64,000 nucleotides of DNA from Trichomonas vaginalis G3. Lineage: Eukaryota > Parabasalia > Trichomonadida > Trichomonadidae. The DNA is taken from contig NC_067204.1 of assembly GCF_026262505.1 (NCBI RefSeq), positions 16,160,165-16,224,164 of the forward strand, given 5' to 3'. The notes beneath the pieces are model-generated. The model did no database searches. It was not told the DNA's origin and saw nothing but the letters and a program-made list of their open reading frames with translations. Position numbers and translations under genes: made by a program. Within the stretch, counting starts at the first letter, position 1, and the number at the start of each line of letters is the position of its first letter. Positions 20,317 through 29,819 of this stretch are shown here, one piece after another.

Positions 20317-21830
20317 ATGTACGCCGCTCAGAATATAACGCCAACAGTTTTGGATGCTATGAATGGAAATGTTTCCGAATGGTATAACGAATGCGACAAT
20401 GCCATTAGAAGGTCAGAAATAGTTCCTGGAACTTACGAATATACAACTGCTGTTTCTTATGGAAACGTAGGTGAGTTTGGAGAAGGTTCTTCAACAACAG
20501 TAGATATTGCTTGCGACAGGTTTCATATTTATTTCTATGACAACTCTTCTTATACGTGGAACAAGACATTGAAATAAAACCTTCTGCCAAGTTGTCTGAC
20601 AAGAAAGGTTGCAATGGAATTTTCTATGTCGGATACCAATATGCTCCAGAAGTTTTCATGGGATATAAGATATATTCTAACTCTGACTTAGTTCAAACAG
20701 TAACATGGGCAAACTATGAATGGTTCGCTTTGAGAAACTCAGTACAACCACAAGCTAGAGAACAAACAGACCAGTATGCAACTATTGAAAAAATAAGAAG
20801 ACTTGACCCTAACGTTCCAGGAGTTTATGTTGACCTTTCTGGACAAACTGCAGCAGCAGTAACCAAAGTAAAACTGAAACTTAGAGTTCCTTTGTCATCT
20901 TTCCTCATCTTCAGGTTTTTAAGATACTTGCCAAACTGGGCAGGAAAAATTTCTATCGAACTTACTCCAAGCAAAAATAACTTAGTCATTGCACCAACAC
21001 AAGACCCATTCACTCTTACAGAAGTAGGGAACAAATAAAATGTCATTCGCCGACTTTTGCAAAAAACAAAGTTGACTTAGACTTTGGTTTCTCAAACCTC
21101 AACACTGAAGTAAACTATTATTTCAATGCTGCTGGAGATGCTTGGGACCCAGTTAAGTTCACATGCGAAAAATTTGAATGCAAGAGAATAGAAAGCAGAC
21201 TTGCAGTCTATATGTTGGACCCAGTATTTCAAATGCTTTAGCTGCCAAATATATTGCAGTTCCCACTTATGTTCCCTATACACCAAATATCTGTCAAAGA
21301 CTTTGCAGGTGAAGTTGGAAACCAAAGTGCTGAACCAGGTGCAAGAACAGATATTGCCTTAACAACTGCAATGAAACATGCAGATACTATGTTTTGTACT
21401 GTTCAGACGAACTATAAATGACTATTCTTGCTTCTACAACCCTGGTATTAAATATCATATAAACATAGATGGCAAATATTATCCAAGAGAAGAATATTCT
21501 ACAGTTGAGGATATGAGGTCATACAACTTTGACATTAGATGCTATGAACTTTAACAACAACTTCACAACAACCATTAACCCTGAAATGCAAAGTTCTATT
21601 ATGCCATATGTGAAAGTATGGACTCATACAGGAGGTTCAAAAAACTCAATATACAAATGGAGACCGTTCAAACTTTTGGCTTGGCATTCCATTTGCTGAC
21701 TCAGAAGACTTTATGGGTGGTATTTCAACTGTTGGTACTGTACAAATAATATACTGGTGACAGAGACGGTCCAGATGAACTGAGAGCAAAGAAGTTTACA
21801 AAACCAATAGCAACTTTTCACGGAAGATGC
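20317..21830 (+). pseudogene. Probable double-jelly-roll major capsid protein region (B)
   Basis: The stretch VKLKLRVPLSSFLIFRFLRY LPNWAGK ISIELTP with following APTQDPFTL has the pattern of the first-jelly-roll exit of Polinton-type major capsid proteins. Its position beside minor-capsid, ATPase and helicase genes fits. Assignment is by pattern and context, not by a search. The region is degraded. Confidence 0.55.
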
Positions 21831-22237
21831 TCTTTTGAAGATTCGTTCGATGAAACCTGCTGGGGCTCCTCAGATTGGCATAACGACAGCTTCCATCGAG
21901 CAGATTTTGGCAGCAGGTCAGTAAGTTGTTCTTGAACTGACTTCTCTCCGTCAAATATTGACAGTACGCCAGTTTTGACATAATATTGTAAGATAAACTT
22001 ACCTTTAGAAATATCTGTAAGTTTTGTTGTTATATTTTTGTCAACGTCAAGAACTTTCACCATTTCAGTTATACCAACTTTCTTTGCTTTATGGAAATAT
22101 TTTGGTTCAGCAAATATTGCTATTCTATAACATTTTCCATTGTTTGTGTAAAGAACTATTCTGTCAATGTATTTGTACTGTTTGTGTGTGTAAACTTTGT
22201 TTTGCTTCAATTCGAAGAGATACTCAAATACGTCCAT
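21818..22237 (-). CDS. 139-aa unknown protein, divergent from 22256
   Basis: MDVFEYLFELKQNKVYTHKQ begins a small mixed alpha/beta protein without a recognised motif. Its 3' end overlaps the end of the capsid region. Its start lies 18 bp from the opposite-strand gene at 22256, an ultracompact divergent promoter also seen at other pairs in these elements. Confidence 0.5.
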   Translation of the reverse strand: MDVFEYLFELKQNKVYTHKQYKYIDRIVLYTNNGKCYRIAIFAEPKYFHKAKKVGITEMVKVLDVDKNITTKLTDISKGKFILQYYVKTGVLSIFDGEKSVQEQLTDLLPKSARWKLSLCQSEEPQQVSSNESSKEHLP

Positions 22238-22255
22238 CTTTTTATTCTAAGTAAA

Positions 22256-22837
22256 ATGTCATTTCCGAAAAATAGAAGCGTAAGTGTTTCAAAAGGTTTA
22301 ATGGCGGTGGCAGATGTGAAGTTAAATTCACCAACTCAAACAAACAGTCAAAGTGTTGTTGTCAATGTCAAAGAAAGAGATGTTGAAGTGGGGAAACCAT
22401 ACGAAGACGAAGATGGTATAGCAATTGTTCCTGTAAAAGAACAACCAACATATCCTGAAGTTAGCAGAGACTTAAGTTCTGTTGCAGATATTCGAAACGA
22501 CTACCAACAACTTAAAGACAAACTTAAAACTCAGGAGAAGATTTGTCAAGCTTTGGGTATAATGTTAAACTTGGTCGAACACAACCCTGTAAAAGTGAAC
22601 TCATATGTCATTGCACCTCATGAAGTTTTGAAAGAACTATTGAAACTTTTGACAGAGGCAGACGATATAAACATCAAAGAAATAGAACCCGACGTTAGTT
22701 GCTGTGGTGTTTCATATAATGTCATTGACAAGATATACGTTATGAAAGGAGGTGAAACGTTGAACTTAAAATATAGTTTCCCAGACGTCATAAAAATATT
22801 TGACGACCACAACATTTCATTAAAATTTAGTTGCTAA
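22256..22837 (+). CDS. Conserved Maverick protein with DVSCC motif (B version)
   Basis: This 193-aa protein has a disordered N-terminal third, then YVIAPHEVLKELLKLLTE, EPDVSCCGVSYNVI and MKGGETLNLKYSFPDVIKIF. The C-terminal 120 residues match the protein at 53639-54307 of element C in order and spacing, although whole-gene identity is low. Its place just before the minor-capsid candidate suggests a virion or assembly role. The start is set by the ATG after the AT-rich box at 22238-22255. Confidence 0.6.
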   Translation: MSFPKNRSVSVSKGLMAVADVKLNSPTQTNSQSVVVNVKERDVEVGKPYEDEDGIAIVPVKEQPTYPEVSRDLSSVADIRNDYQQLKDKLKTQEKICQALGIMLNLVEHNPVKVNSYVIAPHEVLKELLKLLTEADDINIKEIEPDVSCCGVSYNVIDKIYVMKGGETLNLKYSFPDVIKIFDDHNISLKFSC

Positions 22838-22841
22838 GTAA

Positions 22842-23648
22842 ATGGCAGAAGACATAGTGGTTTATACTATTACGACTAAAAACCCTGAGTCATATAATTC
22901 TATAACAACAAACTTACAAAGTCCTCAAGGACGATATTGTAAACTGACCTTAAACACGATGACGACTAAAGCTTGTTTTGCTCTTTTGACACCAGAAGAC
23001 TTTGTTGTTGTGAATGGTAAAAAATACTTCTTTGAAGATACTTACTCAGATATACCACCAACAGGTTTTGTTGACTTATTTAATACTTTAAGGACGGATG
23101 TAACATGTGCTGCAACTAGAGCAGGTTTCATTATGTTTGGATGTCCGACTGAGTTTAGTATAAACGATATGAGCTATAATACAAAACTTATATCTGGTTT
23201 TTACTACCAACAGTTTCCTATAACAGGAAAAGGTGTCATACAAGGAATGTCTATTCCATTGACTTTAAGTACACCAATCTTATATATTGTTTCAAACTTA
23301 GGTTCAAAGTGTTATTCGAATGTCGACAGAAACTACTATGACCAAAAGATACTCATGCGTATAAACAACACTTTCTCTGCTGGTTTGCCTATTGTTCATT
23401 CGAATGCAGAGTTTTCAGCTTTAGTAAACTCAAACACTTTAGCAAACATAAACTTAACCTTAGTTGACGCAAACTTTGTTCCTGTAAAACTTTTATGTCC
23501 TATGTATTTGTCAATGACGGCAGAAAGTTTCGAATTGGAAGATGCAACTGGTGAAAGTATTGTACTACAAGAACAACTTCAACAACAAATAGCTCAAGAA
23601 CAACAAATGCAACAAATGGAACAAATGCAACAACAAAGTCAAGAATAA
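22842..23648 (+). CDS. Minor capsid (jelly-roll) candidate
   Basis: This 268-aa, beta-rich protein has TTKACFALLTPEDFVVVNGK, LMRINNTFSAGLPIVHSNAE and LTLVDANFVPVKLLCPMYLS, then a Gln/Met-rich tail. The pattern of strands ending in a VDANFVPVKLL-type turn resembles single-jelly-roll minor capsid proteins of Polintons. It is four bases from the upstream gene and reads open. Family assignment is inferred. Confidence 0.5.
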   Translation: MAEDIVVYTITTKNPESYNSITTNLQSPQGRYCKLTLNTMTTKACFALLTPEDFVVVNGKKYFFEDTYSDIPPTGFVDLFNTLRTDVTCAATRAGFIMFGCPTEFSINDMSYNTKLISGFYYQQFPITGKGVIQGMSIPLTLSTPILYIVSNLGSKCYSNVDRNYYDQKILMRINNTFSAGLPIVHSNAEFSALVNSNTLANINLTLVDANFVPVKLLCPMYLSMTAESFELEDATGESIVLQEQLQQQIAQEQQMQQMEQMQQQSQE

Positions 23649-23677
23649 AAAAAATATTTTTTTTTATTTTTATAAAA

Positions 23678-24919
23678 ATGTACAGAATAGACGTTTCAGA
23701 TTTTTATGACTTCCAAGCGTTCAGAAATATGTGTCCATTTAGAGACTATAACAAAGCAGTCGAGAATTTGAAACGTTTAGTCATTTATGTCGACTCTGCC
23801 CCAGAATGTTATGTCATGAAAGAATGGGATGTTGTCTTTAACAAACCAAGAGCGACAATAGTTTCAGAACAAGAATGTAGACAGAAACTTAAGAAAATAA
23901 AAGTCGTACAAGTTGGCATGAAGATGTTAGATGCTTGGGATATTTTATTGTCTAAACTTGAAGATTTTTCAGTTCGAGGTATAAAGTTTTATACACCTTC
24001 TCCAAACTTCTATTCTATCTTCACTGGATATAAATATGAACAAGTAGAATGGAAAGAAAATATTATAGAAGCTTGGTTAGACCATGTCAAAGAAATTATA
24101 TGCAATGGAAACGAAAAGGTTTATGAGTATATCTTATGTTGGTTTGCAAACATCTTACAACATCCAAGTGCTAAAAATGAAACTGCTCTCATTATAATTG
24201 GAAAACAAGGAACTGGTAAGAATACTTTCTTTACAGATATTTTGTGCAAACTATTAGAGGGCTATTCGAATCCGAATATGACAAACTTAGAAAACATCTG
24301 CGGTAAATTTAACTCTTCAATAGAGAATATGAAACTTATAGTATGTAACGAACTTCAAAGTATAGATACAACAAAAGTTTTGAACTCAGATGCTTTGAAG
24401 AGTCTTATAACAGACAAAGTTGGAGTTGTTGAAAGAAAATATAAAGACCAAAGAGTTTGTGAAAATGTTGCAAACTTCATTATGGTTTCAAACAATTCTG
24501 TTCCGATGAAGTTAGAAAGTTCTGACAGAAGATATGTAGTTGTCAGAACGTCAGAAGCTCATATGCAAGATACAGAATATTTTGACGACTTAGCAGAAAC
24601 TTTGACACCTAACTTTTACAACCACTTGTTCTCATATTTCATGACATTAGATATTTCAAAGTTCAATCCAAGACAAATTCCACATACCGAAGAAAGACAA
24701 ACATTGTTAGAAGCAAACAAGAGTGTATATGAACTGTTTATAGATGAGACTAACTTTGAGTGTTTAGATGAAAGGTCGTTGTACGATGAATATAAACAAT
24801 ATTGTCAAGAGTATGGTTATATGACAGCGTCTAAACGAACATTCTTGGCAAATGTCAAAAATCTTTTAGATGTTCAGAATGGTGTATATACAAAGAAAAT
24901 TTTTATGAGTAAATTTTAA
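23678..24919 (+). CDS. Superfamily 3 (D5-like) helicase/primase-type ATPase
   Basis: In this 413-aa frame, GKQGTGKNTFFTD near residue 175 is Walker A, LIVCNELQS near 222 is the Walker B position, and VANFIMVSNNSVP near 266 is SF3 motif C with its Asn. A final winged-helix-like region follows. SF3 helicases unwind DNA at viral origins; in virophages and Polinton-like viruses they take the replicative role. No PolB was found in B, so this is its likely replication enzyme. The frame is open. Confidence 0.85.
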   Translation: MYRIDVSDFYDFQAFRNMCPFRDYNKAVENLKRLVIYVDSAPECYVMKEWDVVFNKPRATIVSEQECRQKLKKIKVVQVGMKMLDAWDILLSKLEDFSVRGIKFYTPSPNFYSIFTGYKYEQVEWKENIIEAWLDHVKEIICNGNEKVYEYILCWFANILQHPSAKNETALIIIGKQGTGKNTFFTDILCKLLEGYSNPNMTNLENICGKFNSSIENMKLIVCNELQSIDTTKVLNSDALKSLITDKVGVVERKYKDQRVCENVANFIMVSNNSVPMKLESSDRRYVVVRTSEAHMQDTEYFDDLAETLTPNFYNHLFSYFMTLDISKFNPRQIPHTEERQTLLEANKSVYELFIDETNFECLDERSLYDEYKQYCQEYGYMTASKRTFLANVKNLLDVQNGVYTKKIFMSKF

Positions 24920-24947
24920 AAAAATATTTTTTTATCCGATAGAAAAG

Positions 24948-25367
24948 ATGACGAAATATATTTCAGTCAACAAGTACATGACAGAAGTCAAAGAAGAACT
25001 AGACCCATTCATATATTTGAATGTTTACTTCTACCATTTTGAAAAGTCTACATTTGACAAAGTTTGGAACATCGAACCCGTTAAGTTTGCTATTGTGACT
25101 AAAAATGGTGCGAAATTTGAAGACTTAGACATAGAAGGTTTGTTAGCAGTCAAAGAAAATTTTGACAGAAGGTTCTCAAACCTTAAAGAAGGCAAAGCAT
25201 ACAAACTTGTTATACCTTATGAACCAAAGAAAGCAGACGACTATGAATATTATGAGTCTAAGATAGTTGAAGTTCAAGGTAAATTAGGTAAAAAGATTTT
25301 AGAGTCTAAGCCAGTGTTTGCTCCTAAAGAGGAAGAGAACATTGACATTGACCCAGAAATGTTCTAA
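24948..25367 (+). CDS. 139-aa unknown protein downstream of the helicase
   Basis: MTKYISVNKYMTEVKEELDP begins a beta-rich small protein with a proline/acidic end. The position directly after the helicase and the size would fit a single-strand DNA-binding or accessory replication protein, but I see no diagnostic motif. The frame is open. Confidence 0.5.
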   Translation: MTKYISVNKYMTEVKEELDPFIYLNVYFYHFEKSTFDKVWNIEPVKFAIVTKNGAKFEDLDIEGLLAVKENFDRRFSNLKEGKAYKLVIPYEPKKADDYEYYESKIVEVQGKLGKKILESKPVFAPKEEENIDIDPEMF

Positions 25368-25383
25368 AAATAAAATTTTATTT

Positions 25384-25854
25384 TTACATGTCAAATTTCT
25401 TTTTCTCTGGAACTGGCTCTGGTTCTTTCTTCTCTTCTTCTACTTTCTTTTCTTCTACTTTCTTTTCTTTCTTTTCTCTCTTCTTCTTCTTCTCTGGTGG
25501 AGTTATGTCAAATTTGGCGCAACCATATTTATGTAAAAGTTCTTTGTCCTTTAATAGCTCTTCTATTCTGTTTTCTATTTCATCTTCAAGAACAGCGCAT
25601 GTGCCTTCTTTGCATTCTAAGAACTTTTGTTGGACTTCATCTTTCCAAGAGGCGTCATCTCTGTCAACAAGTCTGTCATTGACAAACTTAAAGACTTCTC
25701 TGCCTAATGTTTTATGGTTCTTGTCATATTCCCAGAAACAGAACTTTAGAACAAATTCACCTTTCTTGTTTACACTATGTAAGATTTTATGGTCGACAGA
25801 TGTTTTGCTGTCAAAAAGCTTGTCTCGAATATAGATAGCGAAATCGCTAGACAT
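25384..25854 (-). CDS. 156-aa unknown protein with Lys/Glu tail
   Basis: A folded N-terminal 115 residues (MSSDFAIYIRDKLFDSKTSV...) is followed by a low-complexity tail rich in KKKREKKEKKVEEKK. It is convergent with the preceding gene and divergent from the ATPase, 36 bp away. The ATG at 25852-25854 is preferred over a TTG two codons upstream. Function is unknown. Confidence 0.5.
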   Translation of the reverse strand: MSSDFAIYIRDKLFDSKTSVDHKILHSVNKKGEFVLKFCFWEYDKNHKTLGREVFKFVNDRLVDRDDASWKDEVQQKFLECKEGTCAVLEDEIENRIEELLKDKELLHKYGCAKFDITPPEKKKKREKKEKKVEEKKVEEEKKEPEPVPEKKKFDM

Positions 25855-25890
25855 TTTCAAAAAGATAAAAATTTTAATTTTTCTAAAAAT

Positions 25891-26766
25891 ATGTTAGAAA
25901 AAAAGTTTGCTGACATTGACAAGAAATTTGAGAATGTTTTGAAGAAGAACAAGAGGAAGTTAGAAAATGCTCAGATAAAGCCTATACATGACAAGTTCTT
26001 ATTTGCTCAGAATGGTATAACAGGTCTAATTGCACCACCTGGGTCGGGCAAGACTTTCACTTATCTTAAAATGGCTGCACAACAACAAGAACTAGATGAG
26101 AAGAACCCATTCTATGAGTTAGTAGTCATTTGTAGTACTTCTGGTCAATTTGACCAAACCGTAAATTCGTTCAAAGATATTATAAAGAAGTCTAAGTTAG
26201 TATGTATAAAAGACTCTGAGTTGTTAGATTGGATAAAGAAGTACCAAAGAAGAGTTTTGAAGTACAATGCTATAAATGAGTATATAAATTCGAAGTTTAA
26301 AGACCCAAATGAGGAAATGCAGAGAATATTAGAGAAGAAACACTTCAGAAACAAACAGAAAGAGATAGAATACATTTCGAAGAAATTGCAATCTTACGAT
26401 TGGAAGACTTACCCTCATAGATGTCTTCTTATCTTAGATGACTTTGCTTCTCATCCTTTGTTAAAGAACAGAGAACAAGACATGTGTCGAATTCTTAAGA
26501 AGCTCAGACACTTTAACATCTCAGTTGTCATTTGTGTACAGACAGCAAAGAGTTTAAGTAAGGATGTAAAGAGAATACTTACTGATATCATACTTTTCCC
26601 TGGATTGTCCGAAGACGATTTCATGGAACTTATGAAAGAGTCCATGGCAGGTAAGTTTGACAGACATGAACTATGGGAGAAGTACAAAGTCATACAAGAC
26701 CCTCATACTTCTTTCAGAATTCATATCTACGCGAACAAAGTTCAAATTGTAAAAAGTCAAGCGTAA
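25891..26766 (+). CDS. A32/FtsK-HerA-type packaging ATPase (B)
   Basis: In this 291-aa frame, GLIAPPGSGKTFTYLKMAAQ near residue 48 is Walker A and RCLLILDDFASHPLL near 180 is Walker B. ISVVICVQTAKSLSKDVK is the Gln-containing sensor strand. The FtsK-HerA family pumps viral DNA into capsids. It is a core Polinton gene. The frame is open and well preserved. The start follows the AT-rich box. Confidence 0.85.
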   Translation: MLEKKFADIDKKFENVLKKNKRKLENAQIKPIHDKFLFAQNGITGLIAPPGSGKTFTYLKMAAQQQELDEKNPFYELVVICSTSGQFDQTVNSFKDIIKKSKLVCIKDSELLDWIKKYQRRVLKYNAINEYINSKFKDPNEEMQRILEKKHFRNKQKEIEYISKKLQSYDWKTYPHRCLLILDDFASHPLLKNREQDMCRILKKLRHFNISVVICVQTAKSLSKDVKRILTDIILFPGLSEDDFMELMKESMAGKFDRHELWEKYKVIQDPHTSFRIHIYANKVQIVKSQA

Positions 26767-26777
26767 AAATTAAATGT

Positions 26778-26861
26778 TTAGTCGTAGTAAGTCTGTTGTG
26801 GTTCTGCAGCTTTCGGTTCTTCTGGCTTTGGAATGGACTCGGTTGGTGGTACGTCGGACAT
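26778..26861 (-). CDS. 27-codon Pro/Glu-rich short frame
   Basis: MSDVPPTESIPKPEEPKAAE PQQTYYD reads between the ATPase stop and the 21-bp minisatellite. The same frame runs open upstream into the repeats, so it may be the unique end of a longer repeat-coded gene. Low confidence. Confidence 0.25.
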   Translation of the reverse strand: MSDVPPTESIPKPEEPKAAEPQQTYYD

Positions 26862-26884
26862 TCGTTTGTGTCTTAACCGTCTTT

Positions 26885-27779
26885 GTTCTGAAACAATATA
26901 ATATTGTCTTGAAAAAGTACAATATTGTCTTGAAAAAGTACAACATTGTTCTGAAAAAGTACAACATTGTTCTGAAAAAGTACAATATTGTCTTGAAAAA
27001 GTTCAAGACTTGTTCTGAAAAAGTACAGCTGTACTCAAATTTGAGAGACATTGTACTGAATTTATACAACATTGTTCTGAAAAAGTACAATATTGTACTG
27101 AATTTATACAACATTGTCTTGAAAAAGTACAATATTGTACTGAATTTATACAACATTGTCTTGAAAAAGTACAATATTGTCTTGAAAAAGTACAATATTG
27201 TCTTGAAAAAGTACAATATTGTCTTGAAAAAGTACAATATTGTCTTGAAAAAGTACAACATTGTTCTGAAAAAGTACAACATTGTTCTGAAAAAGTTCAA
27301 GACTTGTTCTGAAAAAGTACAGCTGTACTCAAATTTGAGAGACATTGTACTGAATTTATACAACATTGTTCTGAAAAAGTACAATATTGTACTGAATTTA
27401 TACAACATTGTCTTGAAAAAGTACAATATTGTACTGAATTTATACAACATTGTCTTGAAAAAGTACAATATTGTCTTGAAAAAGTACAATATTGTCTTGA
27501 AAAAGTACAATATTGTCTTGAAAAAGTACAATATTGTCTTGAAAAAGTACAACATTGTTCTGAAAAAGTACAACATTGTTCTGAAAAAGTTCAAGACTTG
27601 TTCTGAAAAAGTACAGCTGTACTCAAATTTGAGAGACATTGTACTGAATTTATACAACATTGTTCTGAAAAAGTACAATATTGTACTGAATTTATACAAC
27701 ATTGTCTTGAAAAAGTACAATATTGTACTGAATTTATACAACATTGTCTTGAAAAAGTACAATATTGTACTGACTCAGT
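26885..27779. repeat. 21-bp minisatellite with 294-bp higher-order repeat
   Basis: Monomers of 21 bp (gaaaaagtacaatattgtct type) fill the region. A marked variant set (gttcaagacttgttctgaaa and following) recurs at 27001, 27295 and 27589, exactly 294 bp or 14 monomers apart. Monomers contain the near-palindrome GTACAATATTGTAC. Long frames on both strands (KKYNIVL on plus, heptads on minus) follow from 21 being a multiple of 3. Confidence 0.9.
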
Positions 27780-27881
27780 ATGGAGCTTGACCCCTTAGAC
27801 GAAGCAATTTATCTAATTGAAATTAACGAGCTTGTTAAAGACTTCCTCAGGCAGAATGTAAAAGGCAAGCTTGAAAAATAA
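27780..27881 (+). CDS. 33-aa short frame after the minisatellite
   Basis: MELDPLDEAIYLIEINELVK DFLRQNVKGKLEK is an amphipathic helical peptide starting at the end of the array and ending 10 bp before the convergent KilA-N gene. It may be the remnant of a larger gene. Confidence 0.25.
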   Translation: MELDPLDEAIYLIEINELVKDFLRQNVKGKLEK

Positions 27882-27890
27882 AGAGTTCAT

Positions 27891-28694
27891 CTACTCTGCT
27901 TGTTTGAAGTTGTCAAAATACTCTGTTATTTTTTCTTTCAGTAGCGGCAAATCTTCTTTGAATGTAAGTATTGTACAACCTTTAATATCATAGTGTGTTT
28001 GAGGTAACGTATCTTGAACTATTTGTTTCACATCTTCATTAGGTGTCATTGAAATCGGTAAGTTTTCGCGATAGAACCAATTTCTGTCAGATTTGTAAAT
28101 CTTAGCAAGGTCGTAAAAGCTTTTGTTGTTTCTTCTGACTAAATGCAACATAACCATATCTCTGTCTTCTTCATTTTCCATCTCTTCAGTATAAATCATA
28201 TACTTATAGTTCTTTTCCTTTCCTTTTGGTACCGAACGTGGTATTCTTTTCTGTATGTTTTTGTCTTTTGCTTCAAGCTTGTTCTCTAGCTCTTCACGTT
28301 CTTGTCTATGAATTTCGTCAAGAAGTTTACAAACATACCATGAATAGCGAGCTGAAGCCCATTGTGCCACATTATTTACAAGAAGTCTATGTACATAATA
28401 TCCTCTCAAACCGTTTGGCAATTTTTCACGATTTTCATGTGTTTTAGGCAAGACCGGTTTTTCTCGGTCTAGAGAAATTTCACTCAAAAGTTCTTGTGTG
28501 CTTTGGTTCCTAAACCAATCTTGTGGTTTCTTAGTATCTGGAGCAAAACATGCTGTCAAAATACTTTGCATTTGGTACATATCGTCTTTGACCGAACGAA
28601 TGAGACGTAACTGTTTGTTAAACTGTATGTACTCGTATTCTTCATTTATAGCTTCATGAACGATAGCAGTTGTTGTGTTCTCTGATGTTGACAT
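27891..28694 (-). CDS. KilA-N/Bro-like protein
   Basis: This 267-aa protein has an N-terminal KilA-N-type domain (DWFRNQSTQELLSEIS, then GYYVHRLLVNNVAQWASARY). A Lys/Glu linker and a C-terminal domain of about 100 aa follow (YKYMIYTEEMENEEDRDMVM...), like those of Bro/KilA-N proteins of large DNA viruses. KilA-N is a DNA-binding domain. The ATG at 28694 is preferred to a TTG six codons upstream. A GC-rich hairpin (28451-28470) lies inside the coding sequence. The frame is open. Confidence 0.7.
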   Translation of the reverse strand: MSTSENTTTAIVHEAINEEYEYIQFNKQLRLIRSVKDDMYQMQSILTACFAPDTKKPQDWFRNQSTQELLSEISLDREKPVLPKTHENREKLPNGLRGYYVHRLLVNNVAQWASARYSWYVCKLLDEIHRQEREELENKLEAKDKNIQKRIPRSVPKGKEKNYKYMIYTEEMENEEDRDMVMLHLVRRNNKSFYDLAKIYKSDRNWFYRENLPISMTPNEDVKQIVQDTLPQTHYDIKGCTILTFKEDLPLLKEKITEYFDNFKQAE

Positions 28695-28794
28695 ATCTGT
28701 CTTTACATACAAAATAAAAAAATAAATAAAAATAAAACTAACTTTATTTTTTCTATCTTAAGGAAATTCATGATTTTTGTTGCTGAATTCAATA

Positions 28795-29130
28795 AAAATA
28801 TATTTTAGGTGAAGAGGCGAAGCCCACATTGCTACAGCATTTACAAGAAGTCTATGTACATAATATCCTCTCAAACCGTTTGGCAATTTTTCACGATTTT
28901 CATAGAGTTTTGGCGACTACGGTTTTTTCCGTAGTCGCTGTTCTTCACGATTTTCATAGAGTTTTGGCGACTACGTTTTTTCTCGGTCTAGAGAAATTTC
29001 GCTCAAAAGTTCTTGTGTGCTTTGGTTCCTAAACCAGTCTTTAGGAAGCTTAGTATCTGGAGCAAAACATGCTGTCAAAATACTTTGCATTTGGTACATA
29101 TCGTCTTTGACTTTCACAAAAGACCAAAAA
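28795..29130 (-). pseudogene. Duplicated fragments of the KilA-N gene
   Basis: Blocks repeat parts of 28340-28600 (for example tttacaagaagtctatgtac and the tcacgattttcat stretch). One has a 10-bp GC hairpin (28913-28938) where the parent gene has a weaker one. The pieces have no start and are non-functional leftovers of local duplication. Confidence 0.65.
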
Positions 29131-29142
29131 TAAACGTTATTT

Positions 29143-29757
29143 TTACATGTATTTTTCAGCAACTTCGTCAAATACTTTTATAGCTTTATCTATCTCATCT
29201 ACTTCAAACGTTTCTTTACCTCTCGTGGGAGCACCATACATTTTCTCAAACTTTTCAAGCAGTTCTGTTTCAGCAGCTCTCATATCGTTAACAAACGCAA
29301 CCTTAACTCTATTGACTATACTGTCATATCTTTGAGTTATATTAAATGTTCTTCCTATCTTATATCTCTTTGTATTGAAGTCCTTCGGTTTCTGAACAAT
29401 GTAAAGTAAGCCTTCACTGCAACGTTCCGTATCGAACGAACCATATGTTATGAAGTTATATCCAACAACTGGGTCTAACCATAACAAAACTACTGGTATA
29501 AGACTTTTGTCGATGAGATATGCTCTTGTTCCATAGAATCTTACCGATATCATAAGCTCAGGATTTCTTGTCAAAATTTTCTGAGTAGAAGCATTTTTAA
29601 CCCAGTCGTGGGATGTTTTCTTTTCAGATAGTGTTAAAATGTCTGACAAAGAATATTTTTTGTATTTCTTTGAGTATCTTACGTTTAAATCACCTATTCT
29701 AACCACTTTGGTGTCATTGTCTATCTTTCTAACTGTTTCAAACTCAATGTTTAACAT
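29143..29757 (-). CDS. KilA-N plus T5orf172 (GIY-YIG-like) protein
   Basis: In this 204-aa protein, an N-terminal KilA-N-like part (YSLSDILTLSEKKTSHDWVK, then the WLDPVVGYNFITY helix) precedes a C-terminal T5orf172-type domain. That domain begins GLLYIVQKPKDFNTKRYKIG and continues RTFNITQRYDSIVNRV, with a later LEKFEKMYG. T5orf172 domains are GIY-YIG-nuclease relatives common with KilA-N in phages and NCLDVs. The frame is open. Confidence 0.7.
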   Translation of the reverse strand: MLNIEFETVRKIDNDTKVVRIGDLNVRYSKKYKKYSLSDILTLSEKKTSHDWVKNASTQKILTRNPELMISVRFYGTRAYLIDKSLIPVVLLWLDPVVGYNFITYGSFDTERCSEGLLYIVQKPKDFNTKRYKIGRTFNITQRYDSIVNRVKVAFVNDMRAAETELLEKFEKMYGAPTRGKETFEVDEIDKAIKVFDEVAEKYM

Positions 29758-29819
29758 TTCTGTTCTTACATACAAAATAAAAAAAATATTTTATAAAAAA
29801 CTAGCGTTAATTTTATTTT

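Noticed and set aside
25388-25834. Ser/Phe-rich plus-strand frame of 148 codons
   Set aside because: It is the complement of the Lys/Glu-rich minus-strand gene and has shadow composition.
26770-27790. Overlapping open frames of over 320 codons on both strands
   Set aside because: They follow from a 21-bp satellite whose period is a multiple of 3; heptad repeats on both strands are expected. Only short unique ends could be real.
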